A DNA stretch of 64,000 nt from an uncultured SAR116 cluster alpha proteobacterium (lineage in GTDB: Bacteria > Pseudomonadota > Alphaproteobacteria > Puniceispirillales > Marisalimonadaceae). The position numbers and the translations under genes were made by a program. Below the pieces are notes generated by a model. The model was given only the letters and a program-made list of their open reading frames with translations. It was not told where the DNA came from and did not search any database. This document shows, piece by piece, positions 8,741-18,116 of this stretch (the stretch's first letter is position 1; every line of letters begins with the position of its first letter). The stretch covers positions 1 to 64,000 of the forward strand of contig CACJFI010000004.1 in NCBI GenBank assembly GCA_902592615.1. Direction: 5' to 3'.

Positions 8741-10122
8741 AAGAAATCCAAATTAACTGAAAGTAGCTCTTCAACTTTTTTCATCGATTTTACTGGAACA
8801 AACATAACTACTATATCACCTGCTTTAATAATAGTATCACCTCTTGGCGATACAATACTTTTATCATCTTTAACAATTGCACCTAATGATACATCTTTAG
8901 GCAATTTAATATCTTTTAGAGGCTTTCCTATAATTGATGAAGATTTAAGAGCCTCAAAAGATATAACTTCACCAAATTCTTCTATTATAGAATGAACATG
9001 TTCTATTTGACCACTTCTAACTTCTTGTAAAATAGATGATGCTGTCAAATTTGGCGGACTAACAACACCCTCTAGATCTAATGAATTAAATAGAGGTATA
9101 AATACAGGTAAATTTATTAAAGCTACAGTATGTGAAGCTCCAGATCTTTTAGATAATAATGAAGATAGAATATTAACTTCATCGTTATTTGTTGCAGCAA
9201 TATATGTTTCACCTTGACCTAACCTTGCCTCCAATATTATTTCTGGATCTAATGAATCTCCAGAAATTATTGTTGCATACTCTAACATTTCTGCAGCATA
9301 CCTTGCTTTATCTTTATCAATTTCTAAGATTGTAAGATTAGTTTCTGGAGATAATTTATGTATTTCTTCAGCTACTCTTATTCCAATTGCACCAGCTCCT
9401 GAAATAGTTACTTTTTCTGGGGTTATTTCAATATGACCAAACGCATTTAAGGTTCTATTAATTTGATTAGTGGGGCAAGCTAAGTAAACTCTATCACCAG
9501 ATAAAATTGTATCATCTCCACCTCTTGGAACAATCAATTTTGTCCCTCTAATGATAGCCATAACTGTAACACTTAGATCTGGAAATAAGTCGACTAAATT
9601 TCTTAAAGGTGTATCAAGTATAGGACAATCTGCTTTACAAGAAACCCCCAACATAGTGACTAGTGAACTAGCAAACTCAGCCACATCAAAAGCCCCAGGG
9701 GTTCTCCATTGATTAACAATTGCATTTGCAACCTCGTCCTCTGGTGATATTATTCTGTTTACACCTACATCTTTTAATAAATAATTAGAATATTTAGGAT
9801 CGAGATATTCTTTTGATCTTATTCGAATTATCATTGTTGGAGTGCCAAATATGGACTTTGCTACATGACATGCTGCTATGTTAATCTCATCCGATTGGGT
9901 AACAGCTATAATCAGATCTGTATCCACAACACCTGCATCTTCGAGAACGTTTGGATAAGAAGCAAGACCTAATACTCCTTGAACATCATATAATTCTGTA
10001 ATACGTTGAATAGCTTCAGAATTTGAGTCAATAACAGTTATATCAAAACCTTCATTAGATAAATGTTCAGTAATAGAAGTGCCAACTCTTCCAGCACCAC
10101 AAATTATAACTTTTTGTTTCAT
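8737..10122 (-). CDS. trkA: Trk potassium uptake regulatory NAD-binding protein TrkA
   Basis: The 461-residue protein is a tandem RCK module with two Rossmann NAD-binding sites, 'VIICGAGRVGTSITEHL' at the N-terminus and 'VTISGAGAIGIRVAEEI' near residue 235. Each is followed by a TrkA-C domain, seen in 'GDRVYLACP' and the C-terminal 'GDTIIKAGDIVVMFVP'. TrkA gates the TrkH/TrkG K+ channel in response to nucleotides. It lies 22 bases downstream of ntrX, the usual alphaproteobacterial order. The membrane subunit TrkH is not in this window. Confidence 0.96.
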   Translation of the reverse strand: MKQKVIICGAGRVGTSITEHLSNEGFDITVIDSNSEAIQRITELYDVQGVLGLASYPNVLEDAGVVDTDLIIAVTQSDEINIAACHVAKSIFGTPTMIIRIRSKEYLDPKYSNYLLKDVGVNRIISPEDEVANAIVNQWRTPGAFDVAEFASSLVTMLGVSCKADCPILDTPLRNLVDLFPDLSVTVMAIIRGTKLIVPRGGDDTILSGDRVYLACPTNQINRTLNAFGHIEITPEKVTISGAGAIGIRVAEEIHKLSPETNLTILEIDKDKARYAAEMLEYATIISGDSLDPEIILEARLGQGETYIAATNNDEVNILSSLLSKRSGASHTVALINLPVFIPLFNSLDLEGVVSPPNLTASSILQEVRSGQIEHVHSIIEEFGEVISFEALKSSSIIGKPLKDIKLPKDVSLGAIVKDDKSIVSPRGDTIIKAGDIVVMFVPVKSMKKVEELLSVNLDFF

Positions 10123-10144
10123 ATAATTTCCAAATTAATTTAAT

Positions 10145-11545
10145 TTAATCAAAATTATTAATATTAATATCTAATTCTTTTAGTTTTCTATGTAAAGCTG
10201 ATCTATCCATTCCAATAAATGTTGAAGTCTTTGCAATGCTTCCCTTAAATCTTTTTAATTGTTCTTTTAAATATTTTTTCTCAAAAATTTTTCTTGCATC
10301 TTTTAAAGATAAAGATAATTGGTTTGAAATGTCATCATTTTCATCTTCTTTATTGTGGCCCAATATTTCTGGTGGCAAATGTAAAGGTGTAATAATAAAA
10401 TTTTTATGTTTACCATACATTATGTTCAGCCATTCTAAAATGTTTTTTAATTGTCTTACATTACCTGGCCAATCATAATTTTTTAGTATTACAAGCGTTT
10501 CAGAGGAAAGTTTTAGTGTGTTATTCCCAAAATCTCTTGCTAAAAGATTTAAAAAATGAACTATAAGGTCAGCTATATCTTCGCTCCTCTTACTTAACGG
10601 AGGCACTTCGATTGGAGCAACTGAAAGTCTATAAAACAAATCTTCTCTTAATGTACCTTCTTTAATAAATTCTATTAAATTATTATTGCTTGCTGAGATA
10701 ATTCTAACATCAACATTAATTTTTTTATTTGAACCAATTTTATAAAAACTTTGATCTTGAATTGCCTGGACTAATTTAGCTTGTGTTTGAAGAGGAAGGT
10801 CACAGATCTCATCAAAAAAGAGCGTTCCATTATTAGCTTGTTCAAACAAACCCAAATTTGATAGATTGTTATTCTCCTCATTGGTTTTCTCATTCCAGCC
10901 AAACAAAACTTGCTCAACTCTTTCTGGAGATAAGGTGGCGCATGACGCAATAATAAAAGGAAAAGATGCCCTATTAGATTTTTTATGAATCCATCTAGCT
11001 ATTAATTCTTTTCCTGATCCAGATGGACCAGTAATCAAAACTCTACTATTAGTAGAAGCAATTTTATTTAAATTTTGCTTTATATTTTTAAAAGTAAATG
11101 ACTTTCCAATTAAAGTCATACGTTCATTTTCTTTTGACTCAAAGTCTAAAACTTTTAATTTTAATTTTCTATCCTCTAAAGCTTTTTCTATTAACAATAT
11201 TAATCTTTCAGCTTTAAATGGTTTTTCAATAAAATCGAATGCTCCATTTTTTGCGGCTTTCATTGCTGTTTCAATATTGCCATGACCTGACATCATTATA
11301 ACTGGTATTAAAGGGTCATGATTTTGGCTAAAAGATAAAAGATTAAGTCCAGCATTTGCATCATTATTCATCCATATATCTGTAATCAACAAATTTATAT
11401 TCTCATTTTTAATTATATTAACAGCTAGATCAAAATTTGTAGCTATAATAGCATTATAGTTTTCATCTCTTAATGTTTCAGCTACCATTTCGCAAATATC
11501 AATTTCGTCATCTACAACAAGAATAGAAATTTTATTTTTTATCAT
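10145..11545 (-). CDS. ntrX: Response regulator NtrX
   Basis: The 466-residue regulator has a receiver domain ('VVDDEIDICEMVAETL', phospho-acceptor Asp in 'LLITDIWMNND', Lys in 'FIEKPF'), an AAA+ domain with Walker A 'TGPSGSGKELIARWIH' and Walker B 'GTLFFDEICDLP', and a Fis-type HTH 'IAKTSTFIGMDRSALHRKL'. The segment after 'LFGWNEK' has no GAFTGA loop, so direct activation of sigma-54 polymerase is unlikely; NtrX proteins of other alphaproteobacteria often show the same loss. Arginine-finger region 'REDLFYRL' is present. It is adjacent to ntrY, its partner kinase, with no intergenic gap. Confidence 0.94.
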   Translation of the reverse strand: MIKNKISILVVDDEIDICEMVAETLRDENYNAIIATNFDLAVNIIKNENINLLITDIWMNNDANAGLNLLSFSQNHDPLIPVIMMSGHGNIETAMKAAKNGAFDFIEKPFKAERLILLIEKALEDRKLKLKVLDFESKENERMTLIGKSFTFKNIKQNLNKIASTNSRVLITGPSGSGKELIARWIHKKSNRASFPFIIASCATLSPERVEQVLFGWNEKTNEENNNLSNLGLFEQANNGTLFFDEICDLPLQTQAKLVQAIQDQSFYKIGSNKKINVDVRIISASNNNLIEFIKEGTLREDLFYRLSVAPIEVPPLSKRSEDIADLIVHFLNLLARDFGNNTLKLSSETLVILKNYDWPGNVRQLKNILEWLNIMYGKHKNFIITPLHLPPEILGHNKEDENDDISNQLSLSLKDARKIFEKKYLKEQLKRFKGSIAKTSTFIGMDRSALHRKLKELDININNFD

Positions 11546-13720
11546 TTAATTTTTCTCATTTTTTAATTTTGATATTAAAGGAAATTTAATGATCACAGAT
11601 GTGCCTTTAAAGCTTTTTGGTTTTATTAAGATTGTCCCATTATGATCATCTATAATTTTTTTTGTAATAGCTAAACCTAAACCTGAATTACCAACTTTTG
11701 TAGTGTAATAAGGTTCTATAATTTTAGATAATATAGATTTATCAATACCAGTTCCATTATCACTTATTGTAATTGAAGCAAAATCATTTTTGTTTTCAAA
11801 AGAGATTGAAATTTTACCATTTGAAACATTATTTAATACAATATTTTCATAAGAATTTTTAATTAAGTTACTACAAGCTTGTCTTATTTGTTTTTCGTCA
11901 GCCATTACGAAGGCTTGGTCAATTATATTGTCTATATCAATGATAACATTTTCATACGATGTAACCATAGGCTTCACAAAATCTGTTATAATTTTGTTTA
12001 TATTTATTAATTTTAGTTTTGGAGATGGCATTCTGGCAAAAGAAGAAAATTCATTCACTAGATGATGAATATCATCAACTTGACGGGTAATCATATCTAA
12101 AGATTGCTCAAAAACTTTTTTGTCTATTTTCTTTCCATTATTTAGTTTATTTTTTAAGCGTTCTGCACTTAATCTTATTGGTGTAAGAGGATTTTTAATT
12201 TCATGCGCTATTCTTCTTGCAATATCAGACCATGCACCCATTTTTTGGGCAGCAATTAGACTAGTAATATCATCAAAAGTTAAAACATAACCTAAAATAA
12301 CACTATCAGATTTTTGTACAACTAATCTAGTTATTAAATTTAAAACTTTATCATTTCTTACAATTTGTATTTTATCCTCAAGGACGTTCTTTTCTGATTT
12401 TAAAAAATTTTCTATTAAGTTTTTAAATTCAGGTACAACATCTAAAATTGACTTACCATAATCTTCATTAATTGAAATATTTAATAACTCTGTAGCAGTA
12501 ATATTTGGTAGATTTAATTTTAAATCTTTATCCAATCCAATTACACCAGAATATACGCCTGAAAGCACTGATTCAGAAAATTTTCTTCTTTTATCTAATT
12601 GATCATTTGCGTGTTCCAAATCAACTCTGTTAGTCTTTAAGTCTAAAATCATGAGATTAAATGCTTGTACTAATCTTTTAATTTCATTAATATTTATTTT
12701 AGACAATACATTATTTGAAATTTTATAATCTAAATTACCACCTCCTACTTCCTCAGCTCCCTTAATAAGTGAACTTATAGGCTCAAGTAATCTGTTAGCA
12801 ATGTTAAGTCCAATTATCAATGAGGTGAACAACAAGATTACTGTAATTAAAATAAAAATAACAATAAATGAAATTTTAATATCAAATTGTTTTAGTTCAA
12901 TAGACTGATAATCTGAAACTGCAATTGAAGTACTTTCTATTGCATTTAAAACTTTTTGATCAACAAATCTTGTAATCAATAAATAAGCATCAATAAATTG
13001 AGATAATTTTATAAATGCTCTGATTTTATTCGCGTCATACTCTTTTACAATGAAAATTTCATCATTATTTGCTACATCATAATACTTCTGTGGTATTTCA
13101 GTGTAAGTATATTCAAAAACAAACTCAGAAAATGCTAAAACATTACCTATAGAGTCTATAATAACAGCTTCAGACAAGTTATGCTGCCTAGTATATTTAT
13201 TTAAAAACTTATTAAATTTATTTTTATCCGATGATAAAAAATTAGAGTTTATATTTATTAAATTTACAAGTTCTAAAATTTCTCCTCTAATTGCACTTTG
13301 ATGTTCATTTAGATACTGATTGGCAACTTCTACAGATTGAGAGATTGCAGTTGATATTTTCTTATTAAACCAACCACTTAATGTTGCGTCAAAAATAAAG
13401 ATTGAAAAAAACGCTATTAATAAAGTAGGTGTTAAAGTGATAGCAGAAAATATAATTAATATTTTTTTTTGTAATTCCTGACCAGCCTTTTTAGATTTTA
13501 AATTATTAAAAATATGTAAAAAATTTTTAAAAAAAACATTAAACAAACTTAATATTATAAAAAAAGATATTACTAAAACTAAAATGAATAAATTTTTGTT
13601 ATCATAAAATAGTTGAAATTGATAAAGAGAATTATAAATAAATAAAAAAAATGTTAATGATATTAAAAATGATAAAAAAAATAATTTTTGTTGAAATATA
13701 TTTAAAAAAAATCGCTTCAT
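11546..13720 (-). CDS. ntrY: Membrane sensor histidine kinase NtrY
   Basis: The 724-residue kinase has several N-terminal membrane helices, a periplasmic segment of about 170 residues, a further membrane helix near 285-310, a HAMP domain ('RLLEPISSLIKGAEEVGGGN'), a PAS domain and a HisKA/HATPase core. The phospho-acceptor histidine lies in 'IARRIAHEIKNPLTPIRLS'; the ATP-binding boxes include 'NLIKNSYENI', 'DNGTGID' and 'GNSGLGLAITKKI'. In alphaproteobacteria NtrY-NtrX influence nitrogen use, respiration, redox control and envelope functions. Length and organisation match full-length NtrY. The ntrX start follows the stop directly. Confidence 0.95.
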   Translation of the reverse strand: MKRFFLNIFQQKLFFLSFLISLTFFLFIYNSLYQFQLFYDNKNLFILVLVISFFIILSLFNVFFKNFLHIFNNLKSKKAGQELQKKILIIFSAITLTPTLLIAFFSIFIFDATLSGWFNKKISTAISQSVEVANQYLNEHQSAIRGEILELVNLININSNFLSSDKNKFNKFLNKYTRQHNLSEAVIIDSIGNVLAFSEFVFEYTYTEIPQKYYDVANNDEIFIVKEYDANKIRAFIKLSQFIDAYLLITRFVDQKVLNAIESTSIAVSDYQSIELKQFDIKISFIVIFILITVILLFTSLIIGLNIANRLLEPISSLIKGAEEVGGGNLDYKISNNVLSKININEIKRLVQAFNLMILDLKTNRVDLEHANDQLDKRRKFSESVLSGVYSGVIGLDKDLKLNLPNITATELLNISINEDYGKSILDVVPEFKNLIENFLKSEKNVLEDKIQIVRNDKVLNLITRLVVQKSDSVILGYVLTFDDITSLIAAQKMGAWSDIARRIAHEIKNPLTPIRLSAERLKNKLNNGKKIDKKVFEQSLDMITRQVDDIHHLVNEFSSFARMPSPKLKLININKIITDFVKPMVTSYENVIIDIDNIIDQAFVMADEKQIRQACSNLIKNSYENIVLNNVSNGKISISFENKNDFASITISDNGTGIDKSILSKIIEPYYTTKVGNSGLGLAITKKIIDDHNGTILIKPKSFKGTSVIIKFPLISKLKNEKN

Positions 13721-13778
13721 GATTTAATCATTATCACAAAAACTATTATAGTCCATAATATTACTTTAACAAATAAAT

Positions 13779-15215
13779 TTAAGTCTTTCTTTTCTTTATA
13801 ACTTCAATACCATATAAATTAATTTTTGACCTTAATGTGTTTCTATTAAAACCTAAACATTTGGAGGCTTTAATTTGATTTCCTCTAAATAAATCTAAAG
13901 TTGTTTCAATTAGAGGTTTCTCAATTTTAGATATAAAATTATTATGTAAATTATTAAGAGATAAATTTTCATCAAAATCTTTAAAATATTTTTTAAGGTA
14001 ATTTTTGAAATATAATTCTAGATTTTCTTCATATTTGGTTTCATCATCAAACCTGTCCTCTGATAAAACTTCTTTAATAAGACTTAGAGCTATGTCCTCT
14101 GTAGATGATAATAAACACAGTCTTTCAATAACATTTTTTAACTCTCTTATATTTCCTGGCCAAGAATATTCTTTAAGAAGATTCATGCCTTCATATGTTA
14201 TATTTCTATTAATAAAAGTGTTTTTATAATTGTTGTTCAAGAACGAGAAGGATAAATCTGGTATATCTTCAAATCTATCTTTTAGTGAGGGTAATTTAAT
14301 TGGAACAACATTTAATCTATAATATAGATCTTCCCTGAACAATCCTTTTTCTACGTCATTAACGATATTTTTTTTTGTTGAAACAAAAATCCTAGACTTT
14401 TCTAAATTAGAATTTTCAGGAAATAATTGAGATAAACCATTTTCTATAAAATTTAAAAAATTTTTTTGTTGTACCTCAGACAACTCAGTAACATCTTTTA
14501 TATAAATTGAGCTTCCACTTAAATCATTTACATTCTTTATATTAATTGAACTAAATGTATTAATTCTTTCAATTAAACCATCAAATTGATAATCGTCAAA
14601 AAATTTAGCATCTAAATTTATAAAAAAATTATTTGTTTTTGAACTTAAATCATGGATAGATTTTGCTATAAGTTTTTTACCTGTGCCACTATCGCCAGAG
14701 ATTAAAACAGAAAAATTTGTATTCACTATTCTTGATATTATTTTATAAATTTCTTGCATTGCAGTTGATTTCCCAACAACTGGGCCTGAGTCATATATAT
14801 TTTTAGGAATATCATTTATCATTTCCTCTTTACTTAATTTAGGTTGTAAAAATGTACTTGAAACTAAATTCAAAAGTTCTTCTAAATCAAATGGTTTAGG
14901 TAAATATTCAAATGCACCTTTTTTTTCTGCTCTGACTGCAGTTAATAATGTTGTCCTTGCAGACATAACAATTATTTTTAAATCAGGGTTATTTTTTTGT
15001 AGTTTTGGCAGAATATCTAAGGCATCTCCATCAGGCAAACCAACATCTGTAATAAGAACATCTGCAAAGTCAGATTCAACTAACCTCCACATACCTGCAG
15101 CAGTTCCACTAGATTTTACATTATAACCAGCTCTAGTTAAGGCTGTGGAAATAACAACTCGAATACTTCTATCGTCATCTACAACAATTATATTTTTAAC
15201 ATTTTTAACTTCCAT
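13779..15215 (-). CDS. ntrC: Response regulator NtrC with degenerate AAA+ domain
   Basis: The 478-residue protein has an intact receiver ('VVDDDRSIRVVIS', Asp in 'VLITDVGLPDGDALD', Lys in 'YLPKPF') and an intact C-terminal Fis-type HTH ('IKASKCLGFNRNTLRSKI'). The central AAA+ domain is eroded. Walker A is present as 'GDSGTGKKLIAKSIH', but the 'ELFGHEKGAFTGA' block is gone, replaced by an unrelated 'DGLIERINTFSSINIKN', and Walker B is 'GSSIYIKDVTEL', lacking the catalytic Asp-Glu pair. The 'LFREDLYYRLNVVPI' segment remains. It should still bind DNA and accept phosphate from NtrB, but sigma-54 activation looks impossible. Rhodobacter capsulatus NtrC, which lacks GAFTGA and works with sigma-70, is a known precedent. 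Confidence 0.92.
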   Translation of the reverse strand: MEVKNVKNIIVVDDDRSIRVVISTALTRAGYNVKSSGTAAGMWRLVESDFADVLITDVGLPDGDALDILPKLQKNNPDLKIIVMSARTTLLTAVRAEKKGAFEYLPKPFDLEELLNLVSSTFLQPKLSKEEMINDIPKNIYDSGPVVGKSTAMQEIYKIISRIVNTNFSVLISGDSGTGKKLIAKSIHDLSSKTNNFFINLDAKFFDDYQFDGLIERINTFSSINIKNVNDLSGSSIYIKDVTELSEVQQKNFLNFIENGLSQLFPENSNLEKSRIFVSTKKNIVNDVEKGLFREDLYYRLNVVPIKLPSLKDRFEDIPDLSFSFLNNNYKNTFINRNITYEGMNLLKEYSWPGNIRELKNVIERLCLLSSTEDIALSLIKEVLSEDRFDDETKYEENLELYFKNYLKKYFKDFDENLSLNNLHNNFISKIEKPLIETTLDLFRGNQIKASKCLGFNRNTLRSKINLYGIEVIKKRKT

Positions 15216-15234
15216 AAATAAAAACTCCTTTTAT

Positions 15235-16305
15235 TTAAGATTTTTTGAGAGGGAAATTCATACAAAAATTTGTAAATCCATCATTTGATGAAACGTCAAT
15301 AACTGCACCCATTTCCTCTAAACCACTTGCAACTATTGATAATCCAAGACCCTTTCCTTCTTTTTTAGAAGAAACAAATGGATCAAATATACTAGATAAT
15401 AAATTACTTGGAATACCAATGCCGAAGTCAATTATTTCTATTTGGAGTGGTAATGGCGTAGGAATTTCTTCTTTACCGAAAGACGTAATCTTGTTTGAAT
15501 TAAAACTAGTTTTAATCTTAATTATACCTTGTTTTTGACTAGCTTCAGTAGCATTTTTTAACAAGTTTATTATGATTTGAATTAATAGATTTTTATTAGC
15601 GAACAATCTAGGAAGAGACGGATCAAATTCATTTATAAAATTTATTTCGTTCCCAAAACTATTTTCTGCAACACGTTTACAATGGTTTAAGATTTCATGA
15701 ATATTTAAACTTTCATAATCTAATTTTATATTGTTATTTGATATTTGCTCCATTCTATTTAATAATCCTTCAACACGGTCACACTCAATTGATATAAGAT
15801 TAGTCAATTCTAATAAATTACTATTATTTTTGACGTCAGTTTCAATTAATTGTGATGCACCTTTGATACCAGCTAATGGGTTTTTTAATTCATGCATTAA
15901 CATATCAATCATAGATGAAAACGATTTAGAAATTTTACTGTTTATTCTTTGTGATTGAAACATTTCTGATAAAGCTAACTGACTTATCTGAACTATTATT
16001 TTATTATTATCAAAAGACAATGGAACAACATGAACTCTTACTTTTCTATTAGGAAAATTTAAATTACTAAAATCCAAACTTTCTTCTGTTATACCAGTTT
16101 TACTATTTCTAACTCTTTCTATTAAATTTAAGATTGGAGAATCATTTGGAATAAGTTCGTTGATTTTTTTTCCATTCAATATCGATGAGCTAATACCAAA
16201 AAATTCTTCACCAATTTCATTTACATATACAACGATATTAAATTTATTTACTAAAAAAACTGGCGTTCTTAATTCATTTAAAATACTATTTTCCATGATT
16301 AACAA
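15235..16305 (-). CDS. ntrB: Sensor histidine kinase NtrB
   Basis: The 356-residue cytoplasmic kinase has an N-terminal PAS domain ('LRTPVFLVNKFNIVVYVNE'), the dimerisation/phospho-acceptor helix 'MLMHELKNPLAGIKGASQL' and the ATPase boxes 'IIINLLKNATEAS', 'DFGIGIP' and 'GKGLGLSIVASGLEEMG'. NtrB phosphorylates NtrC under nitrogen limitation under control of PII. It precedes ntrC by 19 bases. The start may be the first or the fourth codon (both ATG). The dusB gene that normally precedes ntrB in alphaproteobacteria is absent here; ispDF is divergent instead. Confidence 0.94.
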   Translation of the reverse strand: MLIMENSILNELRTPVFLVNKFNIVVYVNEIGEEFFGISSSILNGKKINELIPNDSPILNLIERVRNSKTGITEESLDFSNLNFPNRKVRVHVVPLSFDNNKIIVQISQLALSEMFQSQRINSKISKSFSSMIDMLMHELKNPLAGIKGASQLIETDVKNNSNLLELTNLISIECDRVEGLLNRMEQISNNNIKLDYESLNIHEILNHCKRVAENSFGNEINFINEFDPSLPRLFANKNLLIQIIINLLKNATEASQKQGIIKIKTSFNSNKITSFGKEEIPTPLPLQIEIIDFGIGIPSNLLSSIFDPFVSSKKEGKGLGLSIVASGLEEMGAVIDVSSNDGFTNFCMNFPLKKS

Positions 16306-16417
16306 TATAGATAAATTAATAATCTAAGTCATAAATGGTTATAAATTATACAAAAATTTAAATTTTTAAAATCATTTTGAGTAATTGCCTATATTTTAAG
16401 CGGTTGTGGAGGCAGAT

Positions 16418-17608
16418 ATGAGCAATATCAATTTGGCGCTGATCATATTAGCAGGAGGAATAGGAAGAAGAATTAACAAAAAAATTACTAAACAAATGAT
16501 GAGGTTTAATGATTTAACAATTTTAGAGATAAATATAATAAATTTTAGGAAAGATTTTAAGGATATTCCAATCCAAATTGTAACCAATGATAAAGATTTT
16601 TTAGAAGTTTCTAAAATATGTAATAGATTCAATTTACTTTCTCCAGTGATTGGAGGCAATGAAAGATACAAAAGCACTTATAATGCTCTTCAATCAATTA
16701 AACATATTGATCCAAAATATGTTTTAATACATGACGCAGCACGTCCAATTATTTCTTCTGAGGTAATAAAAAAATTAGTTAAGTACAGTAAACAAGATAT
16801 TTTTTGTGTTGCACCTGTATTAAAAATTAGCGATTCTATTAGAAAAATTTCAAAGAACATAATCAGAAGAATCGTGCCAAGAGATGATAAAGTTTTAGTT
16901 CAAACACCACAATTATGTAATTACAAGATCCTTAAAAAGACTATTGAAAATAATAATGAAAAATTTGAAGACGAAACTGCTCTTTTTTTACATAATTCAA
17001 TGCCAGTCATTACTATAGAAGGTGATCCTCTTGCATTAAAAATAACTTATGAAAAAGATCTAAATTTATTGGAGCCTCATTTGACTAAAAATTATAACAA
17101 TTACATTACAAAAATAGGTAATGGATTTGATATTCATCGTTTTGATAATAGTAAAAAATCAGATAATAACTTTATTTTACTTGGTGGTATTAAAATTAAA
17201 GCTTCAATGCCGTTAATAGGTCACTCTGATGCTGATGTTTTACTTCATGCTATTACTGACAGTATATTAGGAGTAATGAATAAAGGTGATATAGGTAGTA
17301 TTTTTCCACCTACCAATGAAAAATGGAAGAATGCAGATAGCTCAATATTTTTAACACATGCCTCAAAATTACTTCAAAATGAAAAAGGGATTATTAATAA
17401 CATAGATGCTGTAATTGTTTGTCAAAAACCAAAAATTTTAGATTATTCAAAACAAATGAAAAAAAATATTGCAAAAATACTAAATATTAATGAGCAAAAA
17501 ATTAGTATTAAAGGAAAAACTTCAGAAAGTATTGGTTTTGTTGGCAGGCAGGAAGGTATAGCTGCTATGGTTTCAACTGCTATACAAGTAAAAAACACTG
17601 ACTTATAA
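16418..17608 (+). CDS. ispDF: Bifunctional IspD/IspF, MEP isoprenoid pathway
   Basis: The protein fuses 2-C-methyl-D-erythritol 4-phosphate cytidylyltransferase (about residues 1-225; 'ILAGGIGRRINKKITKQMM', 'VLIHDAARPIIS') to 2,4-cyclodiphosphate synthase (about 235-396; 'GNGFDIHRF', 'LLGGIKIKASMPLIGHSDAD', 'NKGDIGSIFPPT'). The DxH and HSDAD metal ligands are intact. It carries out the third and fifth steps of the MEP pathway in the cytosol. The track start (GTG at 16406) is probably wrong: ATG at 16418 follows a GGAGG (16408-16412) at five bases. Its TAA overlaps an ATG that once started pgpA. It was probably the head of an ispDF-pgpA-pncC operon. Confidence 0.95.
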   Translation: MSNINLALIILAGGIGRRINKKITKQMMRFNDLTILEINIINFRKDFKDIPIQIVTNDKDFLEVSKICNRFNLLSPVIGGNERYKSTYNALQSIKHIDPKYVLIHDAARPIISSEVIKKLVKYSKQDIFCVAPVLKISDSIRKISKNIIRRIVPRDDKVLVQTPQLCNYKILKKTIENNNEKFEDETALFLHNSMPVITIEGDPLALKITYEKDLNLLEPHLTKNYNNYITKIGNGFDIHRFDNSKKSDNNFILLGGIKIKASMPLIGHSDADVLLHAITDSILGVMNKGDIGSIFPPTNEKWKNADSSIFLTHASKLLQNEKGIINNIDAVIVCQKPKILDYSKQMKKNIAKILNINEQKISIKGKTSESIGFVGRQEGIAAMVSTAIQVKNTDL

Positions 17609-18112
17609 TGAAAATTAAAAATTAATTTTATTGTATTGGTCCAAGTTTGCTGAAGTATATCCAGTTGGATGTTCAAAATACGCACTAGGTACAATGGGTT
17701 CCTTAGTTAAAATCATAATTGGTTACTTTTTAATATTAAATCTATAAATTGAATCATATTTATTTATTTTATTATTTTAAGTTATTTTCTTTATGAATCT
17801 CACCTAAAATTATATAATAAAAAGGATCCAAATGAAGTTGTAACAAATAAAATCAATGAATAACTTATCGCCATTCTAAGATATATACAATTAGAAAAAT
17901 TAAGTTAAATAATTTTACCTCTAATTTCATCATTTATATTATTCAAATTTTTTGATATTACTAAAATGGTTAAATAAAAAAATTTGAAAATTTACCAAAT
18001 GGTATTGGCAATATGGCAGATGATATAGTTGCAGAATTGTTTACTTTTGTAACTCAAGCAGCGATTTTAACTAATTTAAACCAAAACATTTACATTAAAA
18101 CATTATGGAATT
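17608..18112 (+). pseudogene. pgpA: Decayed pgpA (phosphatidylglycerophosphatase A)
   Basis: This 500-base stretch has no intact gene but keeps three recognisable pieces of PgpA in the correct order, each in a different frame. From about 17620, frame of base 17682: 'PVGCSKYALGTMGSLVKIII', matching the PgpA 'SPIxPGTMGSL' block. At 17825: 'DPNEVVTNKINE', then a stop, then 'LIAI', matching the 'DPxxIVxDExxGxW' block. From about 17977: 'KKFENLPNGIGNMADDIVAE', matching 'WFDRxxxGGxGIMIDDIVAG'. The original ATG overlaps the ispDF stop (TAATG). In many alphaproteobacteria pgpA lies exactly here, between ispDF and cinA. PgpA removes phosphate from phosphatidylglycerophosphate; another phosphatase must do so in this organism. 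Confidence 0.88.
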
Positions 18113-18116
18113 AAAA

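Noticed and set aside
17443-17694. Minus-strand ORF of 83 residues across the end of ispDF
   Set aside because: It is antisense to a well-supported gene and to the pgpA remnant; the composition is that of a shadow frame.
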